DNA of 64,000 nt from Shinella yambaruensis (GCF_022899355.1 NZ_JALJCK010000010.1:124001-188000); one strand, 5' to 3'. Numbered from the stretch's first letter, positions 43,893-51,987 are shown. The notes: a model not told the origin generated them from the sequence alone. Program-made: numbers and translations.

Positions 43893-44825
43893 ATGATGCT
43901 GCAGACCCCGACCAAGACCGTCCAGCCGCTCGTCTCGCTTGCGGGCGTCGGCGTTCGCCGACAGGGCCGCTGGCTCGTGCGCGGCGTGGAATTCTCCATC
44001 GCGCCGGGCGAGATCGTCACGCTGATCGGCCCCAACGGTTCCGGCAAGTCGACGACCGCCAAGACGGCGATCGGCGTGCTCAAGGCCGACGAGGGCAGGG
44101 TGGAGCGCAAGGCCGGCCTCAAGGTCGGCTACGTGCCGCAGAAGCTGTCGGTCGACTGGACCATGCCGCTGACCATCGACCGGCTGATGACGCTGACCTC
44201 GCCGCTGAAGGGCGCGGAGATCGACGCCGCGCTGGACGCGACCGGCATCCGCCATCTCGCCCGCGCCGAGGTGCAGCACCTTTCGGGCGGCGAGTTCCAG
44301 CGCGCGCTGCTGGCCCGGGCGATCGCCCGCAAACCGGACCTCCTGGTGCTCGACGAGCCGGTGCAGGGCGTCGACTTTTCCGGCGAGATCGCGCTCTACG
44401 ACCTCATCAAGACGATCCGCAACACCACCGGCTGCGGCATCCTGCTGATCTCGCACGACCTGCATGTGGTGATGGCGGAGACCGACACGGTCATCTGCCT
44501 CAACGGCCATGTCTGTTGCCGCGGCACGCCGGAGATCGTCAGCCAGAGCCCGGAATATCTGAAGCTCTTCGGCGCCCGCGCCGGCCAGACGCTCGCCTTC
44601 TACAACCACAACCACGACCATACGCACCTGCCGGACGGCCGCGTGCTGCATGCCGACGGCTCGATCACCGACGACTGCCGGCCGGACGACGGGCGCCCCG
44701 TCGATATCCTGCCGACCGGCGGGCGGGCGGGGCCGATGCGCATCGGCCATGTGCATGGGCCGAACTGCGGCTGCGACCACGGGCCAGCGCCGACCGGCCG
44801 CGGCGAGGAGCGGCGCAATGCTTGA
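43893..44825 (+). CDS. znuC: zinc ABC transporter ATPase
   Basis: The 310-residue ATPase has Walker A LIGPNGSGKSTTAKTAIGVL, signature LSGGEFQRALLARAIA, Walker B LLVLDEPVQGVD and H-loop LISHDLHVVMAET. It ends with a His-rich tail: FYNHNHDHTHLPDGR and HVHGPNCGCDHGP, which could bind zinc and sense it inside the cell. The ATG at 43893 follows a weak GGAA; the next codon is also ATG. The open frame upstream to 42564 is antisense to znuA. It overlaps znuB by 8 bp. Confidence 0.94.
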   Translation: MMLQTPTKTVQPLVSLAGVGVRRQGRWLVRGVEFSIAPGEIVTLIGPNGSGKSTTAKTAIGVLKADEGRVERKAGLKVGYVPQKLSVDWTMPLTIDRLMTLTSPLKGAEIDAALDATGIRHLARAEVQHLSGGEFQRALLARAIARKPDLLVLDEPVQGVDFSGEIALYDLIKTIRNTTGCGILLISHDLHVVMAETDTVICLNGHVCCRGTPEIVSQSPEYLKLFGARAGQTLAFYNHNHDHTHLPDGRVLHADGSITDDCRPDDGRPVDILPTGGRAGPMRIGHVHGPNCGCDHGPAPTGRGEERRNA

Positions 44826-45648
44826 CGATTTCTTCATCCGTGCCCTCGTTGCCGGCGTGGGGCTGGCGATCACCGCCGGGCCGCTCGGCTGTTTCGTCGT
44901 CTGGCGGCGCATGGCCTATTTCGGCGACACGATGGCGCATTCGGCGCTGCTCGGCGTCGCGCTGTCGCTGCTGATGGAGTTCAACCTGCTGCTCTCCGTC
45001 TTCATCGTCGCCGCGTCCGTCTCGCTCCTGCTCCTGTTGCTGCAGCGGCGCGGCACGCTTTCCACCGATGCGCTGCTCGGCATCCTCTCGCATGCGACGC
45101 TGGCGATCGGCCTCGTCATCGTCTCCTTCATGACCTGGGTGCGCATCGACCTCGTCGGCTTCCTGTTCGGCGACATCCTCGCCGTCACGCGCGCCGACGT
45201 GGACCTCGTCTGGGGCGGCGGCATCCTCGTCACCTTCGCCATCGTCTGGATGTGGCGTCCGCTGATCGCCTCGACGGTCAACCCGGAACTGGCGGAGGCG
45301 GAAGGCCTGCAGCCGGAGCGCACGCGGCTTGCCTTCATGCTTCTGATGGCACTGGTCATCGCCATCGCCATGAAGATCGTCGGCATCCTGCTGATCACCT
45401 CGCTTTTGATCATCCCCGCCGCCACCGCCCGGCGCTTTTCCACGAGCCCGGAGATCATGGCGGTGCTCGCCTCCGTCGTCGGGGCGCTCGCCGTTATCGG
45501 CGGGCTCTTCGGTTCCTTGAAATTCGACACGCCCTCCGGTCCCTCGATCGTGGTTGCAGCACTGGCCCTGTTCATTCTAAGCCTGCTCACCAAGCCGAGG
45601 ATGAGCGGAGCGGATCATTCGGCGGCAAGCCAGGGAGGTCGGGCATGA
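44818..45648 (+). CDS. znuB: zinc ABC transporter permease
   Basis: The 276-residue polytopic permease opens with FFIRALVAGVGLAITAGPLG and has the ABC-3 family motif WRRMAYFGDTMAHSALLGVA. Several more transmembrane helices follow, one being ILLITSLLIIPAATARRFS. It starts at the ATG at 44818 inside the end of znuC and overlaps zur by 4 bp. The protein forms the channel of ZnuABC. Confidence 0.94.
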   Translation: MLDDFFIRALVAGVGLAITAGPLGCFVVWRRMAYFGDTMAHSALLGVALSLLMEFNLLLSVFIVAASVSLLLLLLQRRGTLSTDALLGILSHATLAIGLVIVSFMTWVRIDLVGFLFGDILAVTRADVDLVWGGGILVTFAIVWMWRPLIASTVNPELAEAEGLQPERTRLAFMLLMALVIAIAMKIVGILLITSLLIIPAATARRFSTSPEIMAVLASVVGALAVIGGLFGSLKFDTPSGPSIVVAALALFILSLLTKPRMSGADHSAASQGGRA

Positions 45649-46040
45649 CCACGCAACCATTGACGCGCAACCAGGGCCTCGTCTTCGACGTGCTGACGCA
45701 TTCCGAGGGCCCGCTCAGCGCCTATTCGATCCTCGACAAGCTGCGCGACGACGGGTTTCGCGCGCCGCTGCAGGTCTACCGGGCCCTCGACAAGCTGCTG
45801 GAGTTCGGCCTCGTGCACCGGCTCGAAAGCATCAACGCCTTCGTCGCCTGCGCCCATCCGGAGGAGGGCTGCCACGCCCACGGCATCACCGCCTTCACGA
45901 TCTGCGAGACCTGCGGCAAGGTCACCGAGTTCCACGACCATGTCATCGAGGACCGGCTGAAGGGCTTTGCCAAGGACCGCAACTTCAAGACCGGCAAGAC
46001 GACGATCGAGATCCGCGGCACCTGCGCGGGCTGTGCCTGA
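45645..46040 (+). CDS. zur: zinc uptake regulator Zur (Fur family)
   Basis: Zur represses zinc-uptake genes when zinc is bound. From the ATG at 45645 it has 131 residues. The winged-helix region includes LSAYSILDKLRDDGFRAPLQ and VYRALDKLLEFGLVHRLES. Zinc sites are the HPEEGCHAHGI and FHDHVIEDRL His clusters, and the structural CxxC pairs in ICETCGKV and GTCAGCA at the C terminus. It is the last gene of znuCB-zur, overlapping znuB by 4 bp, so it should be self-controlled through the Zur boxes. Confidence 0.93.
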   Translation: MTTQPLTRNQGLVFDVLTHSEGPLSAYSILDKLRDDGFRAPLQVYRALDKLLEFGLVHRLESINAFVACAHPEEGCHAHGITAFTICETCGKVTEFHDHVIEDRLKGFAKDRNFKTGKTTIEIRGTCAGCA

Positions 46041-46075
46041 GGCACTTCCGCTTTCCTCCGGATCGCGGAAATGCC
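46041..46075 (+). terminator. hairpin after zur
   Basis: GGCA-C-TTCCGC and GCGGAA-A-TGCC pair around a 13-base loop directly after the stop codon. There is no T tract, so it may slow or end transcription only weakly. Confidence 0.35.
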
Positions 46076-46119
46076 CTGCTCATGCTGAGCTGACGACGTC
46101 CGCGAACCTCTCCTGCGTC

Positions 46120-46187
46120 ATGGTCGGGCTCGACCCGACCATCCATGCCGCGGGTGGAGCTTGGATCCTCGGGTCGAGCCCGAGGAT
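46120..46187. repeat. paired palindromes with TCGGGCTCGA-type cores
   Basis: Two 23-base palindromes lie 22 bases apart: 46120-46142 (ATGGTCGGGCTCGACCCGAC plus CAT) and 46165-46187 (ATCCTCGGGTCGAGCCCGAG plus GAT). Both carry a GGGTCGAGCCC-type core in either orientation. This is a widespread intergenic repeat type in Rhizobiales and related alphaproteobacteria. It lies between the converging zur and caspase-like genes. Confidence 0.65.
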
Positions 46188-46279
46188 GACGGAGCATTTG
46201 AAGCGATGGCTCTCATCGAACTGCATCCGTTTGTTTTTGTGTAAAGCCGCTCCGCACCCTTGCGGGGATCGCTCCCGGT

Positions 46280-48295
46280 TCAGCTGGCCTGCCGGTTGAA
46301 GATCGCCTCGACGGCACGAACGGTCGAAGGGCCGAACTGGCCATCGAGCTGGCCGGTATAGACGCCGGCATCGGTCAGGATGCGCTGCAGCTCCTTGCGG
46401 AAGGCGGGCGACCAGGCGCGGCTGTTCTCCTTCACCTGCCGAAGCGATTCCTGGTGGCCGAGGCGAAGCGCCCGTTCGAACCAGCGGGCCGCCTCCTTCG
46501 GATCCGCATCCTTGACGTCCCCGTCGAGTAGCGCGGCGACATTGTGGACGCCGTATGTGTTGCCCTTGTCGGCGGCCATGCGATACCAGCGCATCGCCTC
46601 TTCCTTGTCCTTCTTCACCGTCCGGCCGTTTTCATAGAAGGTGCCGATATTGTTCATGCCCTGCGCGTCGCCCGCGGCGGCGGCCTTGCGGTACCAGCGC
46701 ATGGCCTCGACATCGTCGCGCTTGACGCCGCGGCCGTTTGCCAGCGCCCAGCCGAGATTCGTCATCGACGCGGCGCTGCCGCCATCGGCGGCCTTCCTGT
46801 ACCAGGCGAACGCTTCCTTCAGGTCCTGTTTCACGCCGAGGCCGAGGTCGTAGAAGTCGCCGATATTCTGCATGGCAACGGGGATGCCGGCATCGGCGGA
46901 CTTGCGGTACCATTCCAGCGCCGCGTTCAGATCCTCCGGCACGCCCTTGCCGTTGCGGTAGAGCAGGCCGACATTGTTCATTGCGAGCCCGTTGCCGAGC
47001 TCGGCCGACTGGCGGAACCAGCGCATGGCCTCGGCATAGTCCTGGGACGTGCCTTCCCCGTTCTCGTAGAGGATGGCAAGGTTGCGCATGGCCTGGTGGT
47101 TGCCGAGATCAGCCGCCTTGCGGTATGCCGCCAGCGCTTCGGGAAAGCGGCCGCCGTGATCCAGCGACCGGCCGAGCTGGTAGAAGAAGCGCTTTTCCTG
47201 CGGATTGTCGCGGATCGCCGCCTCGCAGGCCGGGATGGCGCGGGCGAAGTCTATATCGTAAAAGCCTATCGGCTTCGTGGAGGCGAGCCTGAACGGGTCG
47301 TTTTCGGCAGCCGCAAGGCGGTCGCACTCCGTTTCGCCCGTCGCCTCCCGCACGCTGACGACGGGCGCGAGATCGGCCATGCGCTGGCGGGCTATGTTGG
47401 CAAAGGCGCATGTCGGGAAAAGCCGCAGGTGATCCTCGAACATCACCTTGTCCTTGCTCTCGCGGATCTCGGCCCAGTGCGCCGCCGCATCCCGGCAGGG
47501 ATCGTTGTGGCCGATCGTGCCGGAGGCATCGGGCGCCAATCCCTTGCCGAGCATGACCGTTTCGAACAGCGAGCCGGTCTTGAAGGGGCGCTGCTTGCCG
47601 CCCGTCGCCTCGAACACGTCCTTGGCGACGGCCCGGAGCGCCGCTTCGACCTCGAGGCCCGGCACGACGAGGTGGCGGGAAAGCGCCGTCGCATAGGGGC
47701 TCATCGTGCCCTCGCCATCGAGCGCCACTTCGCCCGGCGCCGTGGCATAGCCGATCAGCATGTTGCTTTCCGCGCTGTCTACCCGCGCAAGCCCGCGGGT
47801 CGGGATGCCGCGGGTGGAGAGCCGCTTCATGGAGGTCAGGAACGGGTTGTCGCGGCAGGCATCCAGCAGCACGAGCTTCAGCTTCGTGGCGCCCGCCAGG
47901 GCATGCAGCAGGTCGTCGAGCAGGATCGTCTCGTACTTGACGTCGCGGTCCGAGGCGAGCTTCGCATCGACCGGAATGAGGAAATTGTCGCCGTTCACCT
48001 CGATGCCGTGGCCGGAATAGTAGATGAGGCCGATATCGGCGCCGGTGGCCTTCTCCTCGAAGGCGGCGAGCGCCGCCGACATCGCCGCGCGGCCGGCATC
48101 CTGCAGCACCGTCACCTCGAAGCCGGCGCCCTCCAGCGTCGCCTTCATGGTCGTGATGTCGTTGGGCGGGTTCTTCAGCACGGTCGCCGGCGCGGCATAA
48201 CCGGCATTGCCGATCAAGAGGGCGGCCTTGCGCTCGGCAAGGGCCGGCTGGCCGATGACGACGGCAAGAAGCAGGATGGCGAGACGAAGCAGCAT
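46280..48295 (-). CDS. secreted caspase-domain protein with Sel1 repeats
   Basis: The 671-residue protein has a signal peptide (about residues 1-20), a C14 caspase/metacaspase-like domain with the dyad His96 in IYYSGHGIEVNGDNF and Cys147 in LVLLDACRDNPF, then a linker and about six Sel1/TPR-like repeats with the pattern A..WYRKAA..G...A..N.G. The last 40 residues resemble a peptidoglycan-binding fold (ILTDAGVYTGQLDGQFGPST). Both catalytic residues are intact. The combination suggests a periplasmic protease or scaffold; its substrate is unknown. Confidence 0.88.
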   Translation of the reverse strand: MLLRLAILLLAVVIGQPALAERKAALLIGNAGYAAPATVLKNPPNDITTMKATLEGAGFEVTVLQDAGRAAMSAALAAFEEKATGADIGLIYYSGHGIEVNGDNFLIPVDAKLASDRDVKYETILLDDLLHALAGATKLKLVLLDACRDNPFLTSMKRLSTRGIPTRGLARVDSAESNMLIGYATAPGEVALDGEGTMSPYATALSRHLVVPGLEVEAALRAVAKDVFEATGGKQRPFKTGSLFETVMLGKGLAPDASGTIGHNDPCRDAAAHWAEIRESKDKVMFEDHLRLFPTCAFANIARQRMADLAPVVSVREATGETECDRLAAAENDPFRLASTKPIGFYDIDFARAIPACEAAIRDNPQEKRFFYQLGRSLDHGGRFPEALAAYRKAADLGNHQAMRNLAILYENGEGTSQDYAEAMRWFRQSAELGNGLAMNNVGLLYRNGKGVPEDLNAALEWYRKSADAGIPVAMQNIGDFYDLGLGVKQDLKEAFAWYRKAADGGSAASMTNLGWALANGRGVKRDDVEAMRWYRKAAAAGDAQGMNNIGTFYENGRTVKKDKEEAMRWYRMAADKGNTYGVHNVAALLDGDVKDADPKEAARWFERALRLGHQESLRQVKENSRAWSPAFRKELQRILTDAGVYTGQLDGQFGPSTVRAVEAIFNRQAS

Positions 48296-48395
48296 GGTCC
48301 CCTCACGCGGCCTTCATGGATGGCGGGGGAAGTATGCCGCAACCTTGTCGTGCGGGGAAGTTTCGCCGGTGGATTTTTCCGGTCGAATGCGTGGA

Positions 48396-48923
48396 TCAGA
48401 GCGCCTTGACGCCGTTCTTGAAGCGCTGCCAGTTGCGCACATAGCTTTCGGCCGAGCGGGTGAGGCCGGCAATGGCGGCCTCGTCCAGCGTGCGGATCGC
48501 CTTGGCGGGGGACCCGACGATCAGGGAATTGTCCGGGAAGACCTTTCCCTCCGTCACCAGCGCATTGGCGCCGACGAGGCAGTTCCTGCCGATGACGGCG
48601 CCGTTCAGCACCGTCGCGCCCATGCCGACCAGGGAGTTGTCGCCGATCGTGCAGCCGTGGATGATGGCGCCGTGGCCGATCGTGCAGCCTTCGCCGATCA
48701 CCACCGGCTTGCCGGGATCGGTGTGCACGATGACGCCCTCCTGGATGTTCGAGCGCGCGCCGACGGTGATCGGCTCGTTGTCGCCGCGCAGCGTGGCGCC
48801 GAACCAGATGCCGACATCCGCGCCGAGCACCACGCGGCCGATGACATTCGCATCCGGCGCCACCCAGTAGCGCCCGCCTTCGGGAAGCGTCGGCTGCTTG
48901 TCGTCGAGGGCATAGAGCGGCAT
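48396..48923 (-). CDS. gamma-carbonic anhydrase family protein (YrdA-like)
   Basis: The 175-residue protein is a left-handed beta-helix of hexapeptide repeats (for example GARSNIQEGVIVHTDPGKPV, GCTIGHGAIIHGCTIGDNSL). The three metal-binding histidines fit VHTD, IGHGAIIHG. The start at 48923 has GGAGGA upstream; the frame extends to 49034 without a better start. Carbonic anhydrase activity is not certain for this group. It diverges from the dusA fragment at 49021. Confidence 0.88.
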   Translation of the reverse strand: MPLYALDDKQPTLPEGGRYWVAPDANVIGRVVLGADVGIWFGATLRGDNEPITVGARSNIQEGVIVHTDPGKPVVIGEGCTIGHGAIIHGCTIGDNSLVGMGATVLNGAVIGRNCLVGANALVTEGKVFPDNSLIVGSPAKAIRTLDEAAIAGLTRSAESYVRNWQRFKNGVKAL

Positions 48924-49020
48924 GGGGTCCTCCGGCGGTTCTGATTCCTCCCGCCACTCTAGCACCCCGCCGGGCGGGCGGGGAAAGAGGTGAGGGTGGT
49001 TTTTTGGCCGGTGATGGGGT

Positions 49021-49122
49021 ATGAGCCCGGCCATGACGAACGCAGCGACATTCTACCAGCAGGCCGTGACGGCGGGGACGAAGATTTTCGCCACCGCGCC
49101 GATGATCGACTGGATCGCCTGA
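49021..49122 (+). pseudogene. dusA: 5' fragment of dusA, probable left attachment junction (attL)
   Basis: A 33-codon open frame reads TKIFATAPMIDW and then stops. This matches the N terminus of tRNA-dihydrouridine synthase A, where the conserved block is (K/R)(I/F)..APM(I/L)DWTDRHCR. Similarity ends exactly after GACTGGA: the next codons read Ile-Ala-stop instead of Thr-Asp-Arg-His. The rest of dusA is not in the window. dusA 5' ends are known integration sites of prophages and islands in Proteobacteria, so this is best read as the left junction of the mobile element that follows. The start may also be the ATG at 49033. Confidence 0.75.
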
Positions 49123-49219
49123 CCTGAAATGCAGGAGGGTGAGGAGGCGAGTCGTACTTCTCGTCGTACCGCCAGCGGCAAGGGGCAGGGCGCCGGTTTT
49201 GGCTGACGGCGGCGACGCC

Positions 49220-49423
49220 TCAGCTTTTTTCGGCAGCAAGCTTCGCCCTTATCCGGTCGGCCTGCTTAGGCGGTGGCGGCTGCTTGGCCTTCTCGTACTC
49301 CATTTCGAATCGATCCAGCCAGGGCTGCATCACAGGGCCGTACTCGTCCACAAGTTCGGCAAAGAAAATCAGAAGGGGCTCAAGGTCCTCGGGCGTATAG
49401 GTCTGTCTTCTCTTCACACTCAT
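49220..49423 (-). CDS. small hypothetical protein
   Basis: A 67-residue acidic/proline-containing protein (YTPEDLEPLLIFFAELVDEY in the middle, KQPPPPKQADRIRAKLAAEK near the end). I recognise no family. GAGGAG directly abuts the ATG at 49423; a GTG three codons later, with the same GAGGAG six bases away, may be the true start. It is the first gene inside the presumed element. Confidence 0.5.
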   Translation of the reverse strand: MSVKRRQTYTPEDLEPLLIFFAELVDEYGPVMQPWLDRFEMEYEKAKQPPPPKQADRIRAKLAAEKS

Positions 49424-49504
49424 CTCCTCAGCGTTGAGAGGAAGATGGTCCGGCCAAAATAGTTAATTGATCGCTAATTTAGCATCTTTCTTTTTCGTGT
49501 GTCC

Positions 49505-49693
49505 TCAATGCGTCGGATTAACCGCTGCAGCCAGACCGACCACATCCTGACTCGCAGCTTCGGTTTCTTCCTCTTCCTGAATCTCCCGCTCGGCCTGAAG
49601 CCAATGGCCGAGCGACCGGCCGTCGAGAGATCCTTCGCGCTGCCAGAGTTCGAAGGCCCTCGCCTTGATCCGTCTTTCGCGTTTGTGGTCCAT
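49505..49693 (-). CDS. DUF2934 small protein
   Basis: The 62-residue protein has the DUF2934 core: RIKARAFELWQREGSLDGRS followed by LGHWLQAEREI. Its function is unknown; in rhizobia such genes often accompany stress-response clusters. It starts at 49693, three bases after the stop of the 24-residue membrane peptide gene, and is probably coupled to it, since it has no clear ribosome binding site. An open frame upstream to 50176 lacks coding character. Confidence 0.75.
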   Translation of the reverse strand: MDHKRERRIKARAFELWQREGSLDGRSLGHWLQAEREIQEEEETEAASQDVVGLAAAVNPTH

Positions 49694-49695
49694 GG

Positions 49696-49770
49696 TCAGC
49701 CAAGCCCGAAGAATGACAGGACGGCGATCACAACAACCACCAGGCCGACGAGATAAATGATGTTGTTCAT
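49696..49770 (-). CDS. 24-residue membrane microprotein
   Basis: The peptide MNNIIYLVGLVVVVIAVLSF ending in FGLG is a single hydrophobic helix. AAGGAG lies 8 bases before its ATG at 49770, and similar 23-25-residue peptides with a VGL...LSFFGL pattern recur in Rhizobiaceae genomes. It is far below the size limit of most gene finders. It is co-oriented with, and 2 bases from, the DUF2934 gene. Function unknown. Confidence 0.7.
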   Translation of the reverse strand: MNNIIYLVGLVVVVIAVLSFFGLG

Positions 49771-49882
49771 GATGGGTCTCCTTTTTCGTTCGGGGCCAAA
49801 CGTGATGGCCTTCAATCTTGTTCCTGTCGGCCGGAACCTCATCGTGCCGTAGCCGTTTCCTCTGCCCATAGGAGGACGCAGA

Positions 49883-50068
49883 ATGGCAATTGAGAACGCA
49901 CCGACCGAGAAGGGCAAAGAAGGCGCCCGTGGCCTCCACAAGGCCGCACGGGCCGAAGAGCGCGAGGTTGAAGCTGAAAAGGGTTCGGAGCTCGCAAAAG
50001 GCGCCGATCGCTTCGAGGAGCGCTCTAAAAGCTCTGATGGCAAGAGTGCCGGCGAGAAGCAGCGTTAA
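49883..50068 (+). CDS. small charged hypothetical protein
   Basis: A 61-residue highly charged, probably disordered or helical protein (ENAPTEKGKEGARGLHKAAR, then RAEEREVEAEKGSELAKG). AGGAGG precedes the ATG by 7 bases, and a hairpin terminator follows. I recognise no family. It resembles small general-stress proteins in composition and sits beside CsbD. Confidence 0.6.
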   Translation: MAIENAPTEKGKEGARGLHKAARAEEREVEAEKGSELAKGADRFEERSKSSDGKSAGEKQR

Positions 50069-50074
50069 ATAAAA

Positions 50075-50105
50075 GGGCCGCCAGACAGCGACTATCTGGC
50101 GGCCC
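50075..50105. terminator. bidirectional terminator between the 61-residue gene and csbD
   Basis: GGGCCGCCAGA (50075-50085) pairs perfectly with TCTGGCGGCCC (50095-50105) around a 9-base loop. AAATAAAA precedes it on the plus strand, giving a T tract for minus-strand transcription (the CsbD gene). Confidence 0.8.
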
Positions 50106-50117
50106 TCGCAATGCGAC

Positions 50118-50321
50118 TTACCAGGTCTGGCGCTTATACCAGTCGTCAACGTCCTGCGTCGCACGATCCTTTTCATAGCCGTACCGCTCCTGGATCTTTC
50201 CTTCGAGCTGGTCGCGTTTGCCGTCGATGACGTCCAGATCGTCGTCAGTGAGCTTGCCCCACTGTTCCTTGATCTTGCCCTTGATCTGCTTCCAGTTTCC
50301 TTCGACGCGGTTCCAGTCCAT
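50118..50321 (-). CDS. CsbD-family stress protein
   Basis: The 67-residue protein carries the CsbD signature: MDWNRVEGNWKQIKGKIKEQ, WGKLTDDDLDVIDGKRDQLE and YGYEKDRATQDVDDWYKRQT. CsbD proteins are induced by general stress in many bacteria; their molecular role is unknown. It shares a terminator with the convergent 61-residue gene. The gap 50322-50490 marks the start of AT-richer DNA. Confidence 0.9.
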   Translation of the reverse strand: MDWNRVEGNWKQIKGKIKEQWGKLTDDDLDVIDGKRDQLEGKIQERYGYEKDRATQDVDDWYKRQTW

Positions 50322-50490
50322 CGTGGTCTCCTTGCTTAGGATGGTGATGGATAAGAAACGCGCGAATTGAGGAATTGATCCGTCGCTATACGTTCACGTG
50401 AGTTGTGGATAAGCGATAGAACGGCGGATGACGCCTAACCTGGATGGCAAGAAGTGGTAGAATACAAATGGAACGACGCGGGCGAGGTCC

Positions 50491-51660
50491 ATGAATCCGC
50501 AGAGACTGCTAAAGCTATTGGTCGATATAGAAGCGCGTTTGTCCCGCGTCGCAAAATCTATTATGACCATCGAGGGCGAATTTGGGCCAAACGCCGATAT
50601 CGTGCAGGATGTCTCAAGCCTCGCAATGAAACTCCGCCGGCATCAGAACAAAATTGACAGTCTACGACTCCAAGATGTTGGAGCGCTTGAGCGGGATGTC
50701 GATCAGTTACGGAAACGCCTCGCAGATCGTTTGAAAACAACGATAGCATCCAACGTTAGGACCATCCTAAAGTCTATCCATGACGATACACCTCTACAGC
50801 ACTTCACCGGTGGACTGAGGATCGGTCTTAACCTACTCGAACCTGATGAACTGATTGAAAAGGTCCCCGGCCAAAAATTGGCGGCGTTTCAGTTTGGATT
50901 CTCCGACGACAAGATTCAGGTTGTAGACCAACCGCTGCGTCCATCTGAAGAAGAGAAAGCGATAGCGATGGCTTCCCTTGAGGCCGCCATCGAACAAGGT
51001 GAGTATGTCACGCTCGACTTAGCCGCAAGCAATGTATCTCCTCGGTTAAAAGACGCATTTGCGCGCCTTCAGGACATGATGGGTTCTTACTCGAACATTG
51101 TTCAGATTGGCGCCAGGACGCAGATTTGCGACCGAATGGTGCGAGCGGAAGCCGAGGAACTTTCTCCAACGCTATTCGGCCTTCTGGTAAGCCACATCGA
51201 GAACGTGTTTTCAGCTCTGGCACAATTTGAAGACTGGCGCGAGTATTGTGAGAACGCTTCGAGAGTGCCCCTTGATCGCCAATCGATCGACCAACTTACT
51301 CATACGATGGCTAGTGTGATCGCGCAGATACGCCTTACTGGTGCCGCCCATTCAACAGTCACCGACGCACTTGAAACGGTAACGGATTGGGTGGCTGAGC
51401 CTGCCAGTACTGATAAGCGAGATGTCTTTTCGTTAACCAGGACTTTAGCTAATCTTTGGTCCATAGCTGTGAAATCGAGCATAGAAGTCGGGCGAGAAAC
51501 CATATCTGAGGTTCGAAAGGCGGCCGCCAAAGCGATTCTCGTCGTCCTGCTCGTTGCCGGCGCTTCGGCTGTTCCGATTATTAGCAGGGTGCCCGGCGGT
51601 GAATGGGTAGAAACTGTCTTTAACTACCTGAAATCGGTCGGTGTTGATTCCGCAAAATAG
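50491..51660 (+). CDS. hypothetical protein, coiled-coil with C-terminal membrane helix
   Basis: A 389-residue protein without a recognised family. The N-terminal third is a heptad-like helical region (LLKLLVDIEARLSRVAKSIM to about residue 85). The middle is mixed, and one transmembrane helix lies near residues 350-370 (AILVVLLVAGASAVPIISRV). Its base composition is much more AT-rich than the chromosomal genes in the window and its codon use differs, which points to transfer. It stands alone between csbD and the divergent HTH gene. A membrane-tail effector of a defence system is one possibility, but nothing in the sequence proves it. Confidence 0.75.
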   Translation: MNPQRLLKLLVDIEARLSRVAKSIMTIEGEFGPNADIVQDVSSLAMKLRRHQNKIDSLRLQDVGALERDVDQLRKRLADRLKTTIASNVRTILKSIHDDTPLQHFTGGLRIGLNLLEPDELIEKVPGQKLAAFQFGFSDDKIQVVDQPLRPSEEEKAIAMASLEAAIEQGEYVTLDLAASNVSPRLKDAFARLQDMMGSYSNIVQIGARTQICDRMVRAEAEELSPTLFGLLVSHIENVFSALAQFEDWREYCENASRVPLDRQSIDQLTHTMASVIAQIRLTGAAHSTVTDALETVTDWVAEPASTDKRDVFSLTRTLANLWSIAVKSSIEVGRETISEVRKAAAKAILVVLLVAGASAVPIISRVPGGEWVETVFNYLKSVGVDSAK

Positions 51661-51727
51661 CTGCCAATATTGCCCTTAGCGTAACGCATTCGGCTGGCCG
51701 CCCTCAATCTAAACACCGCGTTCGGTT

Positions 51728-51961
51728 TTACGGATGCCGGAGCGCCGCGCCGGGGCCTGGCGACACCTCTCCTTTTTCTAGAAAGGTGATTCCGGCAGCT
51801 TCCAGGGCGACACGGATGGCTGTCACGTTGTTGGCGATTGGCTTCCGCTTTCCCGACTCGAAGTCGCGCAACGTCGACGGGGACACGCCGGCCTCGTTGG
51901 CCAGATGCGGTTGGGTCCACTCAAGAAGTGCACGGGCGGCCCTGCATTGCGCCGGATTCAT
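51728..51961 (-). CDS. small XRE-type helix-turn-helix regulator
   Basis: The 77-residue protein has the Cro/C1-type motif ARALLEWTQPHLANEAGVSP followed by STLRDFESGKRKP, then a second half (AIRVALEAAGITFL) common in element-encoded repressors. The ATG at 51961 has GAGGA upstream; a TTG at 51973 is also possible. It diverges from the 158-residue gene across an interval with inverted GTCATTA/TAATGAC half-sites that may be its operator. Confidence 0.85.
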   Translation of the reverse strand: MNPAQCRAARALLEWTQPHLANEAGVSPSTLRDFESGKRKPIANNVTAIRVALEAAGITFLEKGEVSPGPGAALRHP

Positions 51962-51987
51962 GGGCGTCCTCAATTAATAACAACAAG

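Noticed and set aside
46544-48409. 621-codon plus-strand frame opposite the caspase-like gene
   Set aside because: It is the complement of an intact signal-peptide, caspase and repeat-bearing gene and has no protein features of its own.
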